Notes: generated from the letters alone by a model not told the origin. Shown: positions 15,509 to 25,079, counted from the first letter of the stretch. The stretch is 64,000 bases of DNA from Bradyrhizobium iriomotense (GCF_018130765.1 NZ_JAFCJZ010000035.1:1-64000); one strand, 5' to 3'. Translations and numbers: made by a program.

Positions 15509-16274
15509 GCCAGTCGGGCGGCGTCGCGATCGGTGCAGCAGGCCGCTTCAGCGGCGCGGCAAGGTCGATCCATTGCGCTTCGCCGGCCGCCAGCCAGAAC
15601 GCCTTGTCCGCATCGAGATCCAGCACGATGTAGGTCGGGGGACGGCCAGGCTGCAGGCCGGTGTTGAAGACCCAGGTCTGGCCCAGCCGGTCGAACCACG
15701 ATCCATTGCTGATGAAGGGCGATTGATGCACATGGCCCGAGATCACCATGGAGGGCTGGTACTGCATGATCCACTGCACCAGCTCGACATCGCCGAAGAA
15801 GCGCTTGCCGCCCCAGCTCGTCGGTGAATCCGCCGGCGGGGCATGATGCGCCCAGATCCAGCGCTGCGGCCGGCTGGCGGCGGCATCGCGCAACTGCTCA
15901 ATGAGGCGTTGCTTGACCTGGGGCCCGTCCCACCACGGGCACACCGTGAACAGGATGTCGCCGACGGTGAGGCTGTCGCCGTCGCAGGCAATGCCAAGCT
16001 CACGCACCTCCGAGATCCAGCGCGAGATCTTTTCGCCCTCCGCATTGCGCTCGTCGAGGTCGTGATTGCCGGAGCAGAGGATCACGCGGGTCTTTGCCGC
16101 GAGCAGCGCGAGGTATTTCTTCACCACCACGATCTGCGCGCGAAAATCCACCATCGAGCCGATGTCGAGCGCATCGCCGGCAAAGATCAAGAGGTCGAAT
16201 TGCGGCGCCGCGCTGACCAGCCAGTCGAGCTGCGGCAGCGAGTAGTGCAGGTCGGCCACGACCAGGCAGCGCAT
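15447..16274 (-). CDS. Calcineurin-like metallophosphoesterase
   Basis: A 275-aa protein with the metal motifs of the superfamily in order: DLH (8-10), GDALD, GNHDLDE, a mid-chain WAHHAPP and GHVHQSP near the C-terminal third. Such enzymes hydrolyse phosphoesters (nucleotides, cyclic nucleotides or proteins) with a dimetal centre. It converges on, and overlaps by 62 bases, the cNMP-binding gene, so a link with cyclic nucleotides is possible but speculative. The start ATG at 16274 begins MRCLVVADLH, leaving no room for a signal, so it is cytoplasmic. Confidence 0.87.
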   Translation of the reverse strand: MRCLVVADLHYSLPQLDWLVSAAPQFDLLIFAGDALDIGSMVDFRAQIVVVKKYLALLAAKTRVILCSGNHDLDERNAEGEKISRWISEVRELGIACDGDSLTVGDILFTVCPWWDGPQVKQRLIEQLRDAAASRPQRWIWAHHAPPADSPTSWGGKRFFGDVELVQWIMQYQPSMVISGHVHQSPFISNGSWFDRLGQTWVFNTGLQPGRPPTYIVLDLDADKAFWLAAGEAQWIDLAAPLKRPAAPIATPPDWLTSLDQIADPSLARPQAAAG

Positions 16275-16481
16275 GGAAAATCCGTCGGCGAGAGATCGAA
16301 AATGTCAGGGAATTCCAAAACGGCATAAAGCAAGAAGCAGACCAGCCCGGCCGCCGCTTCACGTCAATCCAACGAGCGACAGCATGCTGCGGCGCGTTGC
16401 AGAGTGCAAGGGGGCAACGCGAGGGCTGGACCGGATCGCCGAATTCTGGTGTCGTGGCCTCCCCTCAACAGCTGTGTCCAC

Positions 16482-17171
16482 ATGACCTCCTTCAAGACCA
16501 TTCGTGCGCGCGCCGAGAAGCGCAAGGGCGGGCCCAAGGCGCTGGACAAGCTGATGCCTGACAAGCCCGACCTGAAGCGTCTGGCCAGGCTCGGCGACGA
16601 CCGCATCCTTGCCGAGATGACCAGGCGGGTGTTTTGCGCGGGCTTTGCCTGGAGCGTGATCGATTCGAAATGGGACGGCTTTGAAGACGCCTTTCTGCAT
16701 TTCCAGCCGGCCAAGCTCAGCTTCCAGCCCGAGGACTATTGGGAAGGCCTGCTGCGCGATGCGCGCATCGTGCGCAACGGCGCCAAGATCATGTCGGTGC
16801 GCGACAACGCCGCCTTCGTGCAGGAGATCGCGAAGGAGCACGGCAGCTTCGGCAAGTTTCTGGCGAAGTGGCCGCCGTCCAACGAGGTCGGCCTGCTCGA
16901 TCTCCTCGCCAAGCGCGGCAGCCGGCTGGGCGGCAATACCGGCCAGATGCTGCTGCGTTTCGTCGGCTGGGACGGTTTCGTCACCTCCAAGGACGTCGTC
17001 GCGTGCCTGCGCGATGCCGGCCTCGACATCGCCGAGGAGGTGAAATCGAAGGGCGATCTCGCCAAGGTGCAGGCGCAGTTCAACGCCTGGGCCGAGGAGA
17101 CCGGTCTGCCCTACACCTATCTGTCACGCATCTGCGCGCTGTCGGTCGGCGAGAACCGCAGCGAGCAATAG
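16482..17171 (+). CDS. DNA-3-methyladenine glycosylase I-like protein
   Basis: A 229-aa protein resembling 3-methyladenine DNA glycosylase I (Tag), which excises alkylated bases. Signature-like segments are DRILAEMTRRVFCAGFAWSVIDSKWDGFEDAFLHFQPAKL, EDYWEGLLRDARIVRNGAKI and the later FLAKWPP / YLSRICAL. The overall order follows the HhH-type Tag fold. The ATG at 16482 is the first supported start. It is somewhat longer than E. coli Tag (187 aa). The classical Tag zinc ligands are not obvious, so it may be a divergent subfamily. Confidence 0.75.
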   Translation: MTSFKTIRARAEKRKGGPKALDKLMPDKPDLKRLARLGDDRILAEMTRRVFCAGFAWSVIDSKWDGFEDAFLHFQPAKLSFQPEDYWEGLLRDARIVRNGAKIMSVRDNAAFVQEIAKEHGSFGKFLAKWPPSNEVGLLDLLAKRGSRLGGNTGQMLLRFVGWDGFVTSKDVVACLRDAGLDIAEEVKSKGDLAKVQAQFNAWAEETGLPYTYLSRICALSVGENRSEQ

Positions 17172-17191
17172 ACCCTCGGAGTAACAACAAG

Positions 17192-17485
17192 ATGGCCAAA
17201 GCCTATTGGGTTGCCACCTACCGCGCGATCAAGAATCCCGATGCGATGGCGGCCTATGCCAAGCTGTCGCGTCCGGCGATCGAGGCGGCCGGGGGCCGTG
17301 TGCTCGCGCGCGGCGTGCCGGCTGCGGCCTTCGAGCTCGGCCAGATGGAACGCGTCGTTCTCATCGAGTTCGACAGTGTCGAGCAGGCCAAGGCGGCCTA
17401 TGCAAGCCCGGCCTACCAGGCCGCGCACGATCTGCTCGGTGACGGCGCCGATCGCGACATCAGGATCGTCGAAGCCGCCGATTAG
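17192..17485 (+). CDS. DUF1330 family protein
   Basis: A 97-aa protein of the DUF1330 family, a dimeric alpha/beta (ferredoxin-like) barrel fold. Markers: AYWVATYRAIKNPDAMAAYAKLSRPAIEAAGGRVLARG, then RVVLIEFDSVEQAKAAYASPAYQAA. The ATG at 17192 follows a CTCGGAGTA site and lies 20 bases after the Tag-like gene, so they may be cotranscribed. Function unknown for the family. Confidence 0.88.
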   Translation: MAKAYWVATYRAIKNPDAMAAYAKLSRPAIEAAGGRVLARGVPAAAFELGQMERVVLIEFDSVEQAKAAYASPAYQAAHDLLGDGADRDIRIVEAAD

Positions 17486-17690
17486 CGCGGTCCGCCGCCG
17501 GATCGTGTGCATCGTGTGGCGATCTCGTGCCGCCAGCGCGGCAGATGCAACGCGCGATCACGAAATGCATTTCACTGGAACATTTGTGCGCAGCACCCGT
17601 TCGGGAGTCTGAGCCAGGCGGCACAGGCGCAGGGAACGCCCGCTCTGGCCCAAGCCGATGAACCCGGACAGGACAGCAACGGAGCAGCGC

Positions 17691-17984
17691 ATGAAGCTAA
17701 CATCCGAACAGGTGAAGCAGACCGTTCATCAACTCGGCGCCCAGGTGCTGCCCGACGAGCATCCCGCCATGCCTCAGCTCAACAGCATGTTCGGCGAGCA
17801 CACCTTCTTCGTCGACGAGACGGGCCTCAAGGTGCTCGAACCCACCCCGTCACTCGCAGCGGACCGCCAGAGCGGCGAAGTCGTCAGTCTCGCCGACTGG
17901 AGCGATGCGGACCTGACGCGCCTGATGGCGCACGAGCCGGAGCCGACCGGCGTGATCGTGGTGTTCGAGCAGATGAAGCATTGA
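17691..17984 (+). CDS. Small conserved hypothetical protein
   Basis: A 97-aa soluble protein (MKLTSEQVKQTVHQLGAQ... FEQMKH) with no signal peptide, membrane segment or recognised domain. The ATG at 17691 has GGAGCAGCGC directly upstream, better than the start 33 bases earlier. It is convergent with the histidine kinase gene. Codon use is like the neighbours, so it is probably a real gene. Function unknown. Confidence 0.65.
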   Translation: MKLTSEQVKQTVHQLGAQVLPDEHPAMPQLNSMFGEHTFFVDETGLKVLEPTPSLAADRQSGEVVSLADWSDADLTRLMAHEPEPTGVIVVFEQMKH

Positions 17985-18039
17985 GCGGCCCGCCAGGATC
18001 GACACTCTCGTCGGTGGCGGGCTTAACATCCTGCCACCG

Positions 18040-19452
18040 TCAGGCTTCGACCGGAATCTCGATGGCGATTTGAGTTCCCGGACCCGCCTTGCTCTCGAGC
18101 CGCAGGCGCCCGTTGAGCGATGACGCGACCAGATTGAACGCGATGTGCAGGCCGAGCCCGGCATTGCCCCTTTCGCGGCTCGTCGTGACGAATGGATCGA
18201 AGATGTGCCCCTGTAGTTCGTCGGGAATGCCGACGCCGTCATCCGTGCAGACGAGGCGGACCGATTTCGGCTCCGCCTGGCTGACCGTGATCGCAAACCT
18301 GCCGCCTCTCTTGTCGGGATAGGCGTGCCCGGCCGTATTGAGCGCGAGGCTGCTGATCACCTGCGCTAGTGCACCGGGGTAGCTGTTGAGCCTGATTCCC
18401 GCCGGGCACTGGACATCGACCGCCAGAGCATGGTGCGACAGCAGCGGTCCGAGCTTGGACATCAACTCCGACAGCCAGTCCCTGAGCTCGAACGTGCGCC
18501 GGTCCTCATCGGCCTGGTTGACGGCGACCTGCCTGAAGCTGTGCACCATTTCAGTTGCGCGGTGCAGACTGTCGAAGGTCAGGTTGAGTCCCTGCTTGAG
18601 CCGGTCAATTCCCTTCGTCAGATCGGATCGCCGCACCGACGTTCCATTCAATGCGTCCGCCATTGTCTGCAAATCGGTCTGCATAGTCGTCGAGGTCGTG
18701 AGCGCCAGGCCGAGCGGGGTGCTGACCTCGTGCGCGACGCCTGCCACCAATTGACCGAGCGAGGCGAGCTTTTCGGCCTGCACGAGATGCTCCTGGGTCG
18801 CGCGCAGATCGCGCAGCGATTGCTCCGAGCGTTCTTTCTCCCGCTGCAGCGCCTCGGATGTCCGGAACTGCTTTCGTGCCCGGTACTCGCGCGCAGCCAC
18901 GGCGTAGAGCGATAGCGCATAAGCGTTGCCGACCAGGGAATGGTTGATGAAGCGCAGGCCCATCGGCAGCGTCGGCGCGAACGTCTCGGCGACGATCAGC
19001 GCCACCCAGGACAGCAGGCAGAAAATCGCCAGCGAGCCGATCCGCAACGGCAGCATGGTCGAGACGAACAGGATGATCATCATCATGCCGGGCGCGGCAA
19101 AGGTGAAGCCCGAAGGCAGGACGAGGTAGATGCTCGGCAGGATGCAGCCGGGAATGACGCAATAGACGAGGAAGATCGTCTCGGCCCACGGCTTCATCCA
19201 TCGCCGCGACAGCAGCGCGGTCAGCGGCAGCAGGATGAACACGGCCGTGCCGCCACGGATGGCGAGCGTGGTCGGGACCACTTCGGGGTAGAGCACCCAA
19301 TCCCACAGCGTGTAGCCGGCATAAGTGGCGGCGCCGAGCAGCATCGCGATCTGCGTCCACCCGAGGCTGCCGCGGACGTATTGGTCGACAAATCGCCGCT
19401 CCTCGATCCGGTCTTCGAAGCGCAGTCCCAAGCGTATCAATAAGGCAAGCAT
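18040..19452 (-). CDS. Membrane sensor histidine kinase
   Basis: A 470-aa kinase. Residues 30-190 contain about six membrane helices (e.g. IAMLLGAATYAGYTLW, AVFILLPLTALL, ETIFLVYCVI, MMIILFVSTML, FCLLSWVALIVA), a short coiled coil follows, then a HisKA-type dimerisation helix with phosphoacceptor His241 (VAGVAHEVSTPLG). The ATPase part has an N-box (SSLALNTAGHAY), DDGVGIP, FDPFVTTSR and GNAGLGLHI. No response regulator lies adjacent, so the partner is elsewhere. It is transcribed on its own, convergent with the small protein at 17691. Confidence 0.9.
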   Translation of the reverse strand: MLALLIRLGLRFEDRIEERRFVDQYVRGSLGWTQIAMLLGAATYAGYTLWDWVLYPEVVPTTLAIRGGTAVFILLPLTALLSRRWMKPWAETIFLVYCVIPGCILPSIYLVLPSGFTFAAPGMMMIILFVSTMLPLRIGSLAIFCLLSWVALIVAETFAPTLPMGLRFINHSLVGNAYALSLYAVAAREYRARKQFRTSEALQREKERSEQSLRDLRATQEHLVQAEKLASLGQLVAGVAHEVSTPLGLALTTSTTMQTDLQTMADALNGTSVRRSDLTKGIDRLKQGLNLTFDSLHRATEMVHSFRQVAVNQADEDRRTFELRDWLSELMSKLGPLLSHHALAVDVQCPAGIRLNSYPGALAQVISSLALNTAGHAYPDKRGGRFAITVSQAEPKSVRLVCTDDGVGIPDELQGHIFDPFVTTSRERGNAGLGLHIAFNLVASSLNGRLRLESKAGPGTQIAIEIPVEA

Positions 19453-19550
19453 TCCAACATCAATGGCAAAAGGCGTATCCGATGTCTCTACGACAGGTTG
19501 GAAGCGGCGTCGCGGATAAAGATGTCGCGTTTGCCGAGGGCTGGCCTGGC

Positions 19551-20651
19551 TCAGATGCCCAGAGTCAGCTGCGGCTCCGCATCGTCCCCGTCCTGGAGGG
19601 AGGACAGCGACACGCCCAGCAGCCTGACGCGCTTGGGCAGGGGCATTTCGATTTCGAGCAGGCCGCAGGCCAGCCGCTCCAGTTCGTCCCGGCCCCCAAC
19701 CGCTGGGGTCACGGACCTGCTGCGCGTGATGATCTCGAAGTCGGCGAACTTGATCTTCAAGGTGACGGTGCGGCCGCGGTTGCCGGTCACCTCACAATGG
19801 CGCCAGACTTTGTCGACGAGAGGCCTGAGCTCGGCGACCAGCGCGTCGAATGCGTCGAGGTCAGTCGAGAACGTGGTCTCCGCCCCGATCGATTTGCGGA
19901 TCCGGTTGGCCCGGACCGGCCGCTCGTCGACGCCGCGCGAGATCCAGTAGTAATACGCACCCGACTTGCCGAAATTCGCGTTCATGAACTCCAGCGACTG
20001 GTTGCGGATGTCGAGGCCGGTGAACAGGCCGAGCGCGTTCATCTTCGCAGCTGTCGCCGGACCGATGCCATGGAATTTGCCGACGGGCAGCGTCTCGACG
20101 AAGGTAGGTCCCATCTCCGGCGAGATCACGAACTGCCCGTTGGGCTTGCGATGATCGGAGGCAAGCTTGGCCAGAAACTTGTTGTAGGAGATGCCGGCCG
20201 AGGCGTTGAGGCCCGTCTCTGATTTGATCTTCTCGCGAATCCGCAAGGCGACGTCCCGTGCCAGCGGAATGCCTTGCAGGTTTTCGGTCACGTCGAGATA
20301 GGCTTCATGCAGCGACAACGGCTCGATAACCGGTGTGTGCTCGGCAAAGATTTCGCGGATCTGCCTGGAGATCGCCTTGTAGACCTCGAAGCGCGGCTTG
20401 ACGAGGATCAGCTCGGGGCATTGCCGCTTCGCAGTGATCGAGGGCATCGCGGAGCGGACGCCGAACTTGCGGGCCTCATAGCTGGCGGCCGCGACGACAC
20501 CGCGTTCCGCCGAGCCCCCGACCGCAACCGGCTTGCCGCGGAGCTCCGGATGATCGCGCTGTTCCACGGACGCATAGAAAGCATCCATGTCGATATGGAT
20601 GATCTTGCGCACGGGCGAGGCTGCGCCCGTCACCGTGTCGGAATCGCTCAT
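19551..20651 (-). CDS. dinB: DNA polymerase IV (DinB/Y-family) with altered catalytic residue
   Basis: A 366-aa Y-family translesion polymerase. The palm motif IIHIDMDAFYASVE (Asp21), the ASYEARKFGVRSAMPS motif, GISYNKFLAKLASDHRKPNG and the HhH segment GKFHGIGPATAAKMNALG are all present, as is a little-finger domain with a beta-clamp-like C-terminus (QLTLGI). In the second metal-binding motif, normally SLDEAYLDVT, this protein reads SLHEAYLDVT: the catalytic Asp (Asp103 in E. coli) is His115, while Glu116 remains. A polymerase lacking this Asp is expected to be strongly impaired. Start at ATG 20651; a longer start 15 bases upstream is possible. Confidence 0.88.
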   Translation of the reverse strand: MSDSDTVTGAASPVRKIIHIDMDAFYASVEQRDHPELRGKPVAVGGSAERGVVAAASYEARKFGVRSAMPSITAKRQCPELILVKPRFEVYKAISRQIREIFAEHTPVIEPLSLHEAYLDVTENLQGIPLARDVALRIREKIKSETGLNASAGISYNKFLAKLASDHRKPNGQFVISPEMGPTFVETLPVGKFHGIGPATAAKMNALGLFTGLDIRNQSLEFMNANFGKSGAYYYWISRGVDERPVRANRIRKSIGAETTFSTDLDAFDALVAELRPLVDKVWRHCEVTGNRGRTVTLKIKFADFEIITRSRSVTPAVGGRDELERLACGLLEIEMPLPKRVRLLGVSLSSLQDGDDAEPQLTLGI

Positions 20652-20682
20652 AAGAAGATGATACAATCGCGCAAGCAGAAGT

Positions 20683-21076
20683 GCGAGGTGATGGAGGCTT
20701 CAGTTGTTGTTGTTCGTCGTCGCTGGATGGCCTTTGCCGGCGTGCTCAATGCGTCCATCTGCGTTTGAATTGAGGCGTCTAGTCTCGATGGGTTCAAAGA
20801 GCAATCCCAGGCTTGTGAGTGGCAAGGCTTGGAATATGCTCCCATATGAGCCTCGGAGGACAGCCCATGCAATACAGCTCCGAGCTCATTCAGACGATGC
20901 GTCAGGCACTCGAGACCGTGATGGCGGGCGTGCCGGCGGATCAATCGGTGTTCGGCCTGAAAGCGGCCGTCGCCGAATGCATCCTGAAGGCCGCCGCGCA
21001 CGGCCAAACGTCATATGACGGACTAGTGACGTCTGCGTCCGATCAGGTTCAGGCGATCATTTCAATGCTGACGTGA
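20683..21076 (+). repeat. Direct repeat copy 1 (leader plus small gene)
   Basis: This ~395-base segment is repeated at 29140-29536. Both start with GCGAGGTGATGGA, share TTTGCCGGCGTGCTCAATGC, GGGTTCAAAGAGCAATC, CAGGCTTGTGAGTGGCAAG and CGGAGGACAGCCC, and end at the stop of the small gene. The leader is as strongly conserved as the coding part. Confidence 0.88.
20867..21076 (+). CDS. Small paralogous protein, copy 1
   Basis: A 69-aa protein (MQYSSELIQTMRQALETVMA... QAIISMLT) of unknown function, amphipathic and predicted mainly helical, without signal peptide. It differs from the copy at 29327 at 7 of 69 residues. The ATG at 20867 has the strong ribosome site CGGAGGA seven bases upstream. A conserved leader of about 180 bases precedes it in both copies. 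Conservation of sequence, start and leader argues that it is a real gene. Confidence 0.82.
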   Translation: MQYSSELIQTMRQALETVMAGVPADQSVFGLKAAVAECILKAAAHGQTSYDGLVTSASDQVQAIISMLT

Positions 21077-21188
21077 CCGGGGCTCTAGGTGGAGCAGACG
21101 CTAAGCGCGGCCTATATTGCCCCGGGCGGGGCCGTGCCGTCGCACTCCGGCCTGTCGAGGTCGGAGCGCGAGTATGGGCATCGCGGTC

Positions 21189-22109
21189 TTAGTTCGTGCC
21201 GCTTGCCCGATAGGCGTCGGGATCGCCGCTGTCGATCAGATTCTCGATCGTACGCTTGAGCGGCGCGCTCATCGGAACGTTGAGATTGATGCCCTTCGGC
21301 AGCGTCGGAGCCTGGAACCATCTGGCATAGATCTTTTCGATCTCGCCGCTGCGATAGACGGCGGCGATTGCGTCGTCGACCACCTTCTTGAACGCCGGAT
21401 CGTCGCGGCGCATCATGATGCCGTACGGCTCGATCGACAGCGCCTCGTCGGACACGGTGTAATCGCCGGGATTCGCCGAATCCGCCACCCGGCTGTAGAG
21501 CAGGATGTCGTCCATCACGAAGGCATCGGCGCGGTTTGACTCCAGCATCCGAAATGCTTCGCCATTGTCCTTGGCGGCGAGGATGGTGAGATTGAGGTTT
21601 TGCCGCCCGTTGAGCTCGCTGATCTGCTTGATGTTGGTGGATCCGATGGTGGATACGACGACCTTGCCCTTGAGGTCATTCAGCGTCCGGAGCTTGGCGG
21701 CCGCCCTGGCGGCGAAGCGATTCGCGGCGACGAAATAGGTCGTCGAGAACGACACCACTTTCTGCCGCTCGAGATTGTTGGTGGTCGTTCCGCATTCGAG
21801 ATCGATCGCACCGCTGAGGACCGACGGAATGCGGCCCGATGGCGTGACCGGCACGAGCTTGACGTCGAGCTTTGGCAGGCCGAGCCGCGCCTTCACCGCA
21901 TCGACGGCGAGGTAGCAGAGGTCCATGGCGTAACCGACGACCTTTTCGTTCTCGTCGTAGTACGAAAACGGGATCGACGATTCTCGGTGGCCGAGCGTGA
22001 TGGTGCCGGTGCGCCGTATCTTGTCCAGCACGCCGGTCAGCTCCTCGGCGCTCGCCGCCTGGGCCGCGATGCTCAGCGCCGCCGCGGCCAGGATCATCCT
22101 GATGGTCAT
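21189..22109 (-). CDS. Amino-acid ABC transporter substrate-binding protein (GltI-like)
   Basis: A 306-aa periplasmic protein with a Sec signal (MTIRMILAAAALSIAAQAASAEE). It shows the SBP family 3 pattern: LDKIRRTGTITLGHRESSIPFSYYDENEKVVGYAMDLC, VPVTPSGRIPSVLSGAIDLECGTTTNNLERQ and FSTTYFVAANRF. This matches glutamate/aspartate-type (GltI) proteins most closely. No permease or ATPase gene is near, so it is an orphan. It starts 62 bases after the end of the sensor GGDEF-EAL gene on the same strand, so the two may be one transcript. Confidence 0.87.
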   Translation of the reverse strand: MTIRMILAAAALSIAAQAASAEELTGVLDKIRRTGTITLGHRESSIPFSYYDENEKVVGYAMDLCYLAVDAVKARLGLPKLDVKLVPVTPSGRIPSVLSGAIDLECGTTTNNLERQKVVSFSTTYFVAANRFAARAAAKLRTLNDLKGKVVVSTIGSTNIKQISELNGRQNLNLTILAAKDNGEAFRMLESNRADAFVMDDILLYSRVADSANPGDYTVSDEALSIEPYGIMMRRDDPAFKKVVDDAIAAVYRSGEIEKIYARWFQAPTLPKGINLNVPMSAPLKRTIENLIDSGDPDAYRASGTN

Positions 22110-22171
22110 GTTTCAGCTCCTCGTTGGAGATCGACAAGTCTGATGGAGAGCGGATCGATCATGCCGTCCGC

Positions 22172-24820
22172 TCACGCCGTGGATGCAAGGCCGGCCCAGG
22201 CCTCGGGCCGATCGAAGCGGTCCGGCCGTCCGACGATCCGTGCGTATTGCCTGATCGCGGCCGGCCTTCCGATCAGGAAACCCTGTGCATAGTCGCAGCC
22301 TGCGTGGGAGAGCACGTCGAGCTGAGCCTGCGTCTCCACGCCCTCCGCGGTGACCGGAAGCTCGAGCCCGCGCGCCAGCCCGATGACGCCGCGCAGGATC
22401 GCCTTCGATTGCGCGTGATCGAGGTTCGAAATGAAACTGCGGTCGATCTTGATCATGTCGAAGGGGAAGGCCTGGAGATAGGACATCGACGAATAGCCGG
22501 TGCCGAAATCATCCAGCGCGATGCGCACGCCGAGCGCCTTGAGCCTGCGCAGGATCGAGACCGCGCCGGAGAAGTCGTCGATCAGCACGCCTTCCGTGAT
22601 CTCGAGCTCGAGCCGGTGCGGACGCAATCCGCTGGTGATCAGGGTCTCGTGGACGAGGCGCACGATGTCGTCGTTGCGGCACTGCACCGGCGACAGGTTG
22701 ACGGAGATCTTCAGTTCGTTCGGCCAGGACGCAGCCTCGCGGCAGGCTTCGCGCAGGATCCATTCTCCCATCGCGACGATCAGCCCGTTCTCCTCGGCGA
22801 GCGGAATGAAGGTGCCGGGCGGGACGAGGCCGCGACGCGGGTGATGCCAGCGGACCAATGCTTCGAAGCCGACGATCTCGCCGCAGATCCGCACCAGGGG
22901 CTGGTAATCGAGCCGCAGCTCGCCATTGGCGACGGCGGACTGTAGATCGTGCTGCAACTCGCTGCGATCGCGCAGCTGCGCGCCCATCTCCGGCTCGAAG
23001 AAACGGATCGCGTTGCGTCCTTCCGCCTTGGCGCGGTAGAGCGCGATATCGGCATTGGCTAGCAGCGTGGTCGGGTCGTGTCCGTCGGACGGCGCACGCG
23101 CGATGCCGACGCTCAATCCGATGCGCACCTGCCGGCCGGCAAGCTCGATATCGCCGACGAGAGCGGCCCGCAGCCGCTCCGCCAGCGGGCCGGCTGCGGT
23201 AGCCTGCGCTTCGCCGAGCAGGACCGCGATGAATTCGTCGCCGCCGACCCGCGCCAGGAAGGCGTCCCCTGCGACCTCCTGCAGGCGCCGCGCCACCTCG
23301 CGCAGCAAGGCGTCACCGACGAGATGGCCATGCAGGTCGTTGATCTCCTTGAAGCGATCGAGATCGAGGCACAGGATCGCGAATATCTCGCCGGCCCGGA
23401 TTGCCTCGTCCACCGTCGTCGCGAGATATTCGGAGAACGAAGCGCGGTTGTGCAGGCCGGTCAGCGCATCGTGATGTGCGATATGCGCGATCCGCTTCTC
23501 CGCGCGCTTCTGCTCGGTGATGTCCTCGACCGTCATCACGAAGCCGCCGCCCGGCACCGGCCGGAACACGATCACGACGGCACGTCCGTCCGACAGCTCC
23601 GCGACGATGCTCGCCGGCTCGTTGGCCGTCACGATGGTCATCAGCCCGCGGATATGGTTCTCGGCATCGCTTTGGGAATGGAGACCTTGCGAGATCTGAT
23701 GGTCGAAGATCTGCCGCAGCGTGGTCCCGGGCCGCGTGAGCTCGCCGGGGAGATGAAACATCTCCGCATAGCGGTCGTTGCACACGATCAGGCGGTGATG
23801 CGCATCGTACATGCACACGCCCTGCGACTGATTGTTCAGCGTGGCGTCGAGCTGGATGCTCTGCTTGCGGAAATATTGGACGACGACGGCTCCGGTGCCG
23901 CCGATGGCGACGACCAGCACGATCGTGAGCCCGATCAGGAACAGGGCCTCGGTCCACCAGCCGGCCAGTGCGGCGGACACCGTGGTGCTGGTGGTCAGGA
24001 GCACCGGAAAGCCGGCAAGGTGCGCGGCCGCGATCAGGCGCTCGGAGCCGTCGGCCCCGTCGCGCCACCGAACCACGCCGCTGCCGGATCGCGTGATCTC
24101 GTTCAGCCGGCTCCCGGACGAGGAGTTGGGGATCGCTGTATCGGCATGCGGATGGCTCGCCAGCATCGTGCCGTCCTGCCGAAGCAGTGTGATGGATTCA
24201 TCGGGGCCGCGGACCAGCGTCCGGTACAGCTCCTCGAAATATTGAGCCTTGATGGTGCCGACCACCAGGCCAAGGAATTCTCCGTCGGATCCCATGAATT
24301 TCCGCGCCAGTGGGATCGTCCAGGCGCCGCTGCGCGGGTCCTTCTCCAGCCGGCCGAGCTTCGTGCTCAGGGCGGGATCAGCCTTGAGCGCCTGGAAATA
24401 ATCCCGGTCCGCGACATTGAGGGGCGGGGTCGGCCACGCCACCGACGAGTTGATCACCTTGCCGTCGGCGCCGACCAGCATCACGGCCTCGATATGCGGG
24501 AAGCCGCCGATCTTGTCCTCCAGCATGAGCTGGATGTCGCGGCTCGCCATGGCACGCGCGTAGACTTCGTCGGAGACGACCGCGAGCGTCTGCATGTGCT
24601 CGATCAGGCTCGCCTCGATCAAATTGGCGGCGTCGAAATCGCGCGCCGCCTGGTTGGCGAGCACGGTGGCGGTTGCGAGCAGCTGCTGCTTGCTCTCCTC
24701 GATGGCGTGATAGCGCAGGTTGGACAGGATGAGCGCGATGGTGCAAACGACCAGCGCGATCAGGAATGCGCCGCATAGCATCAGCACGACGACCGGACGT
24801 GTCGAGCCGATCCGGCGCAT
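22172..24820 (-). CDS. Membrane sensor PDC-PAS-GGDEF-EAL c-di-GMP enzyme
   Basis: An 882-aa protein with two membrane helices (13-33 and 292-315) enclosing a periplasmic PDC/dCache-type sensor domain, a PAS domain (about 325-435), a GGDEF domain (GGDEF at 526-530) and an EAL domain (EAL at 653-655). The EAL residues expected for hydrolysis are present: EITEGVL, DDFGTGYSS, MIKIDRSF, AEGVET. Both synthesis and degradation of c-di-GMP are therefore possible. The ATG at 24820 was used (AGGAGG lies about 15 bases upstream); an upstream TTG at 24886 is an alternative. It lies next to the orphan binding protein and upstream of the polysaccharide gene cluster. Confidence 0.9.
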   Translation of the reverse strand: MRRIGSTRPVVVLMLCGAFLIALVVCTIALILSNLRYHAIEESKQQLLATATVLANQAARDFDAANLIEASLIEHMQTLAVVSDEVYARAMASRDIQLMLEDKIGGFPHIEAVMLVGADGKVINSSVAWPTPPLNVADRDYFQALKADPALSTKLGRLEKDPRSGAWTIPLARKFMGSDGEFLGLVVGTIKAQYFEELYRTLVRGPDESITLLRQDGTMLASHPHADTAIPNSSSGSRLNEITRSGSGVVRWRDGADGSERLIAAAHLAGFPVLLTTSTTVSAALAGWWTEALFLIGLTIVLVVAIGGTGAVVVQYFRKQSIQLDATLNNQSQGVCMYDAHHRLIVCNDRYAEMFHLPGELTRPGTTLRQIFDHQISQGLHSQSDAENHIRGLMTIVTANEPASIVAELSDGRAVVIVFRPVPGGGFVMTVEDITEQKRAEKRIAHIAHHDALTGLHNRASFSEYLATTVDEAIRAGEIFAILCLDLDRFKEINDLHGHLVGDALLREVARRLQEVAGDAFLARVGGDEFIAVLLGEAQATAAGPLAERLRAALVGDIELAGRQVRIGLSVGIARAPSDGHDPTTLLANADIALYRAKAEGRNAIRFFEPEMGAQLRDRSELQHDLQSAVANGELRLDYQPLVRICGEIVGFEALVRWHHPRRGLVPPGTFIPLAEENGLIVAMGEWILREACREAASWPNELKISVNLSPVQCRNDDIVRLVHETLITSGLRPHRLELEITEGVLIDDFSGAVSILRRLKALGVRIALDDFGTGYSSMSYLQAFPFDMIKIDRSFISNLDHAQSKAILRGVIGLARGLELPVTAEGVETQAQLDVLSHAGCDYAQGFLIGRPAAIRQYARIVGRPDRFDRPEAWAGLASTA

Positions 24821-25079
24821 GGGAGGTGGCTGTCCCTCCTGCGCGAACCCCGCCAACAAACCCTTGTGTGCGCGAGCGGCCAGCAACGTTGCTCCCTGCG
24901 ACGGTCGGTCTTCGGGGAGGACGTTAGGCTTCGGGTATTTGGAATAGAGTTAAGGCCGGCGCACCGTGGTTCCGCACCATCGAATACGGTTACGTGCGTG
25001 TTACGTCACTGAAGATGATGCGAGGGAATACGGCCTCGACCCCCTGTGTTTCCCGGTAGTTCTACCGGCTCCTGCGCAA

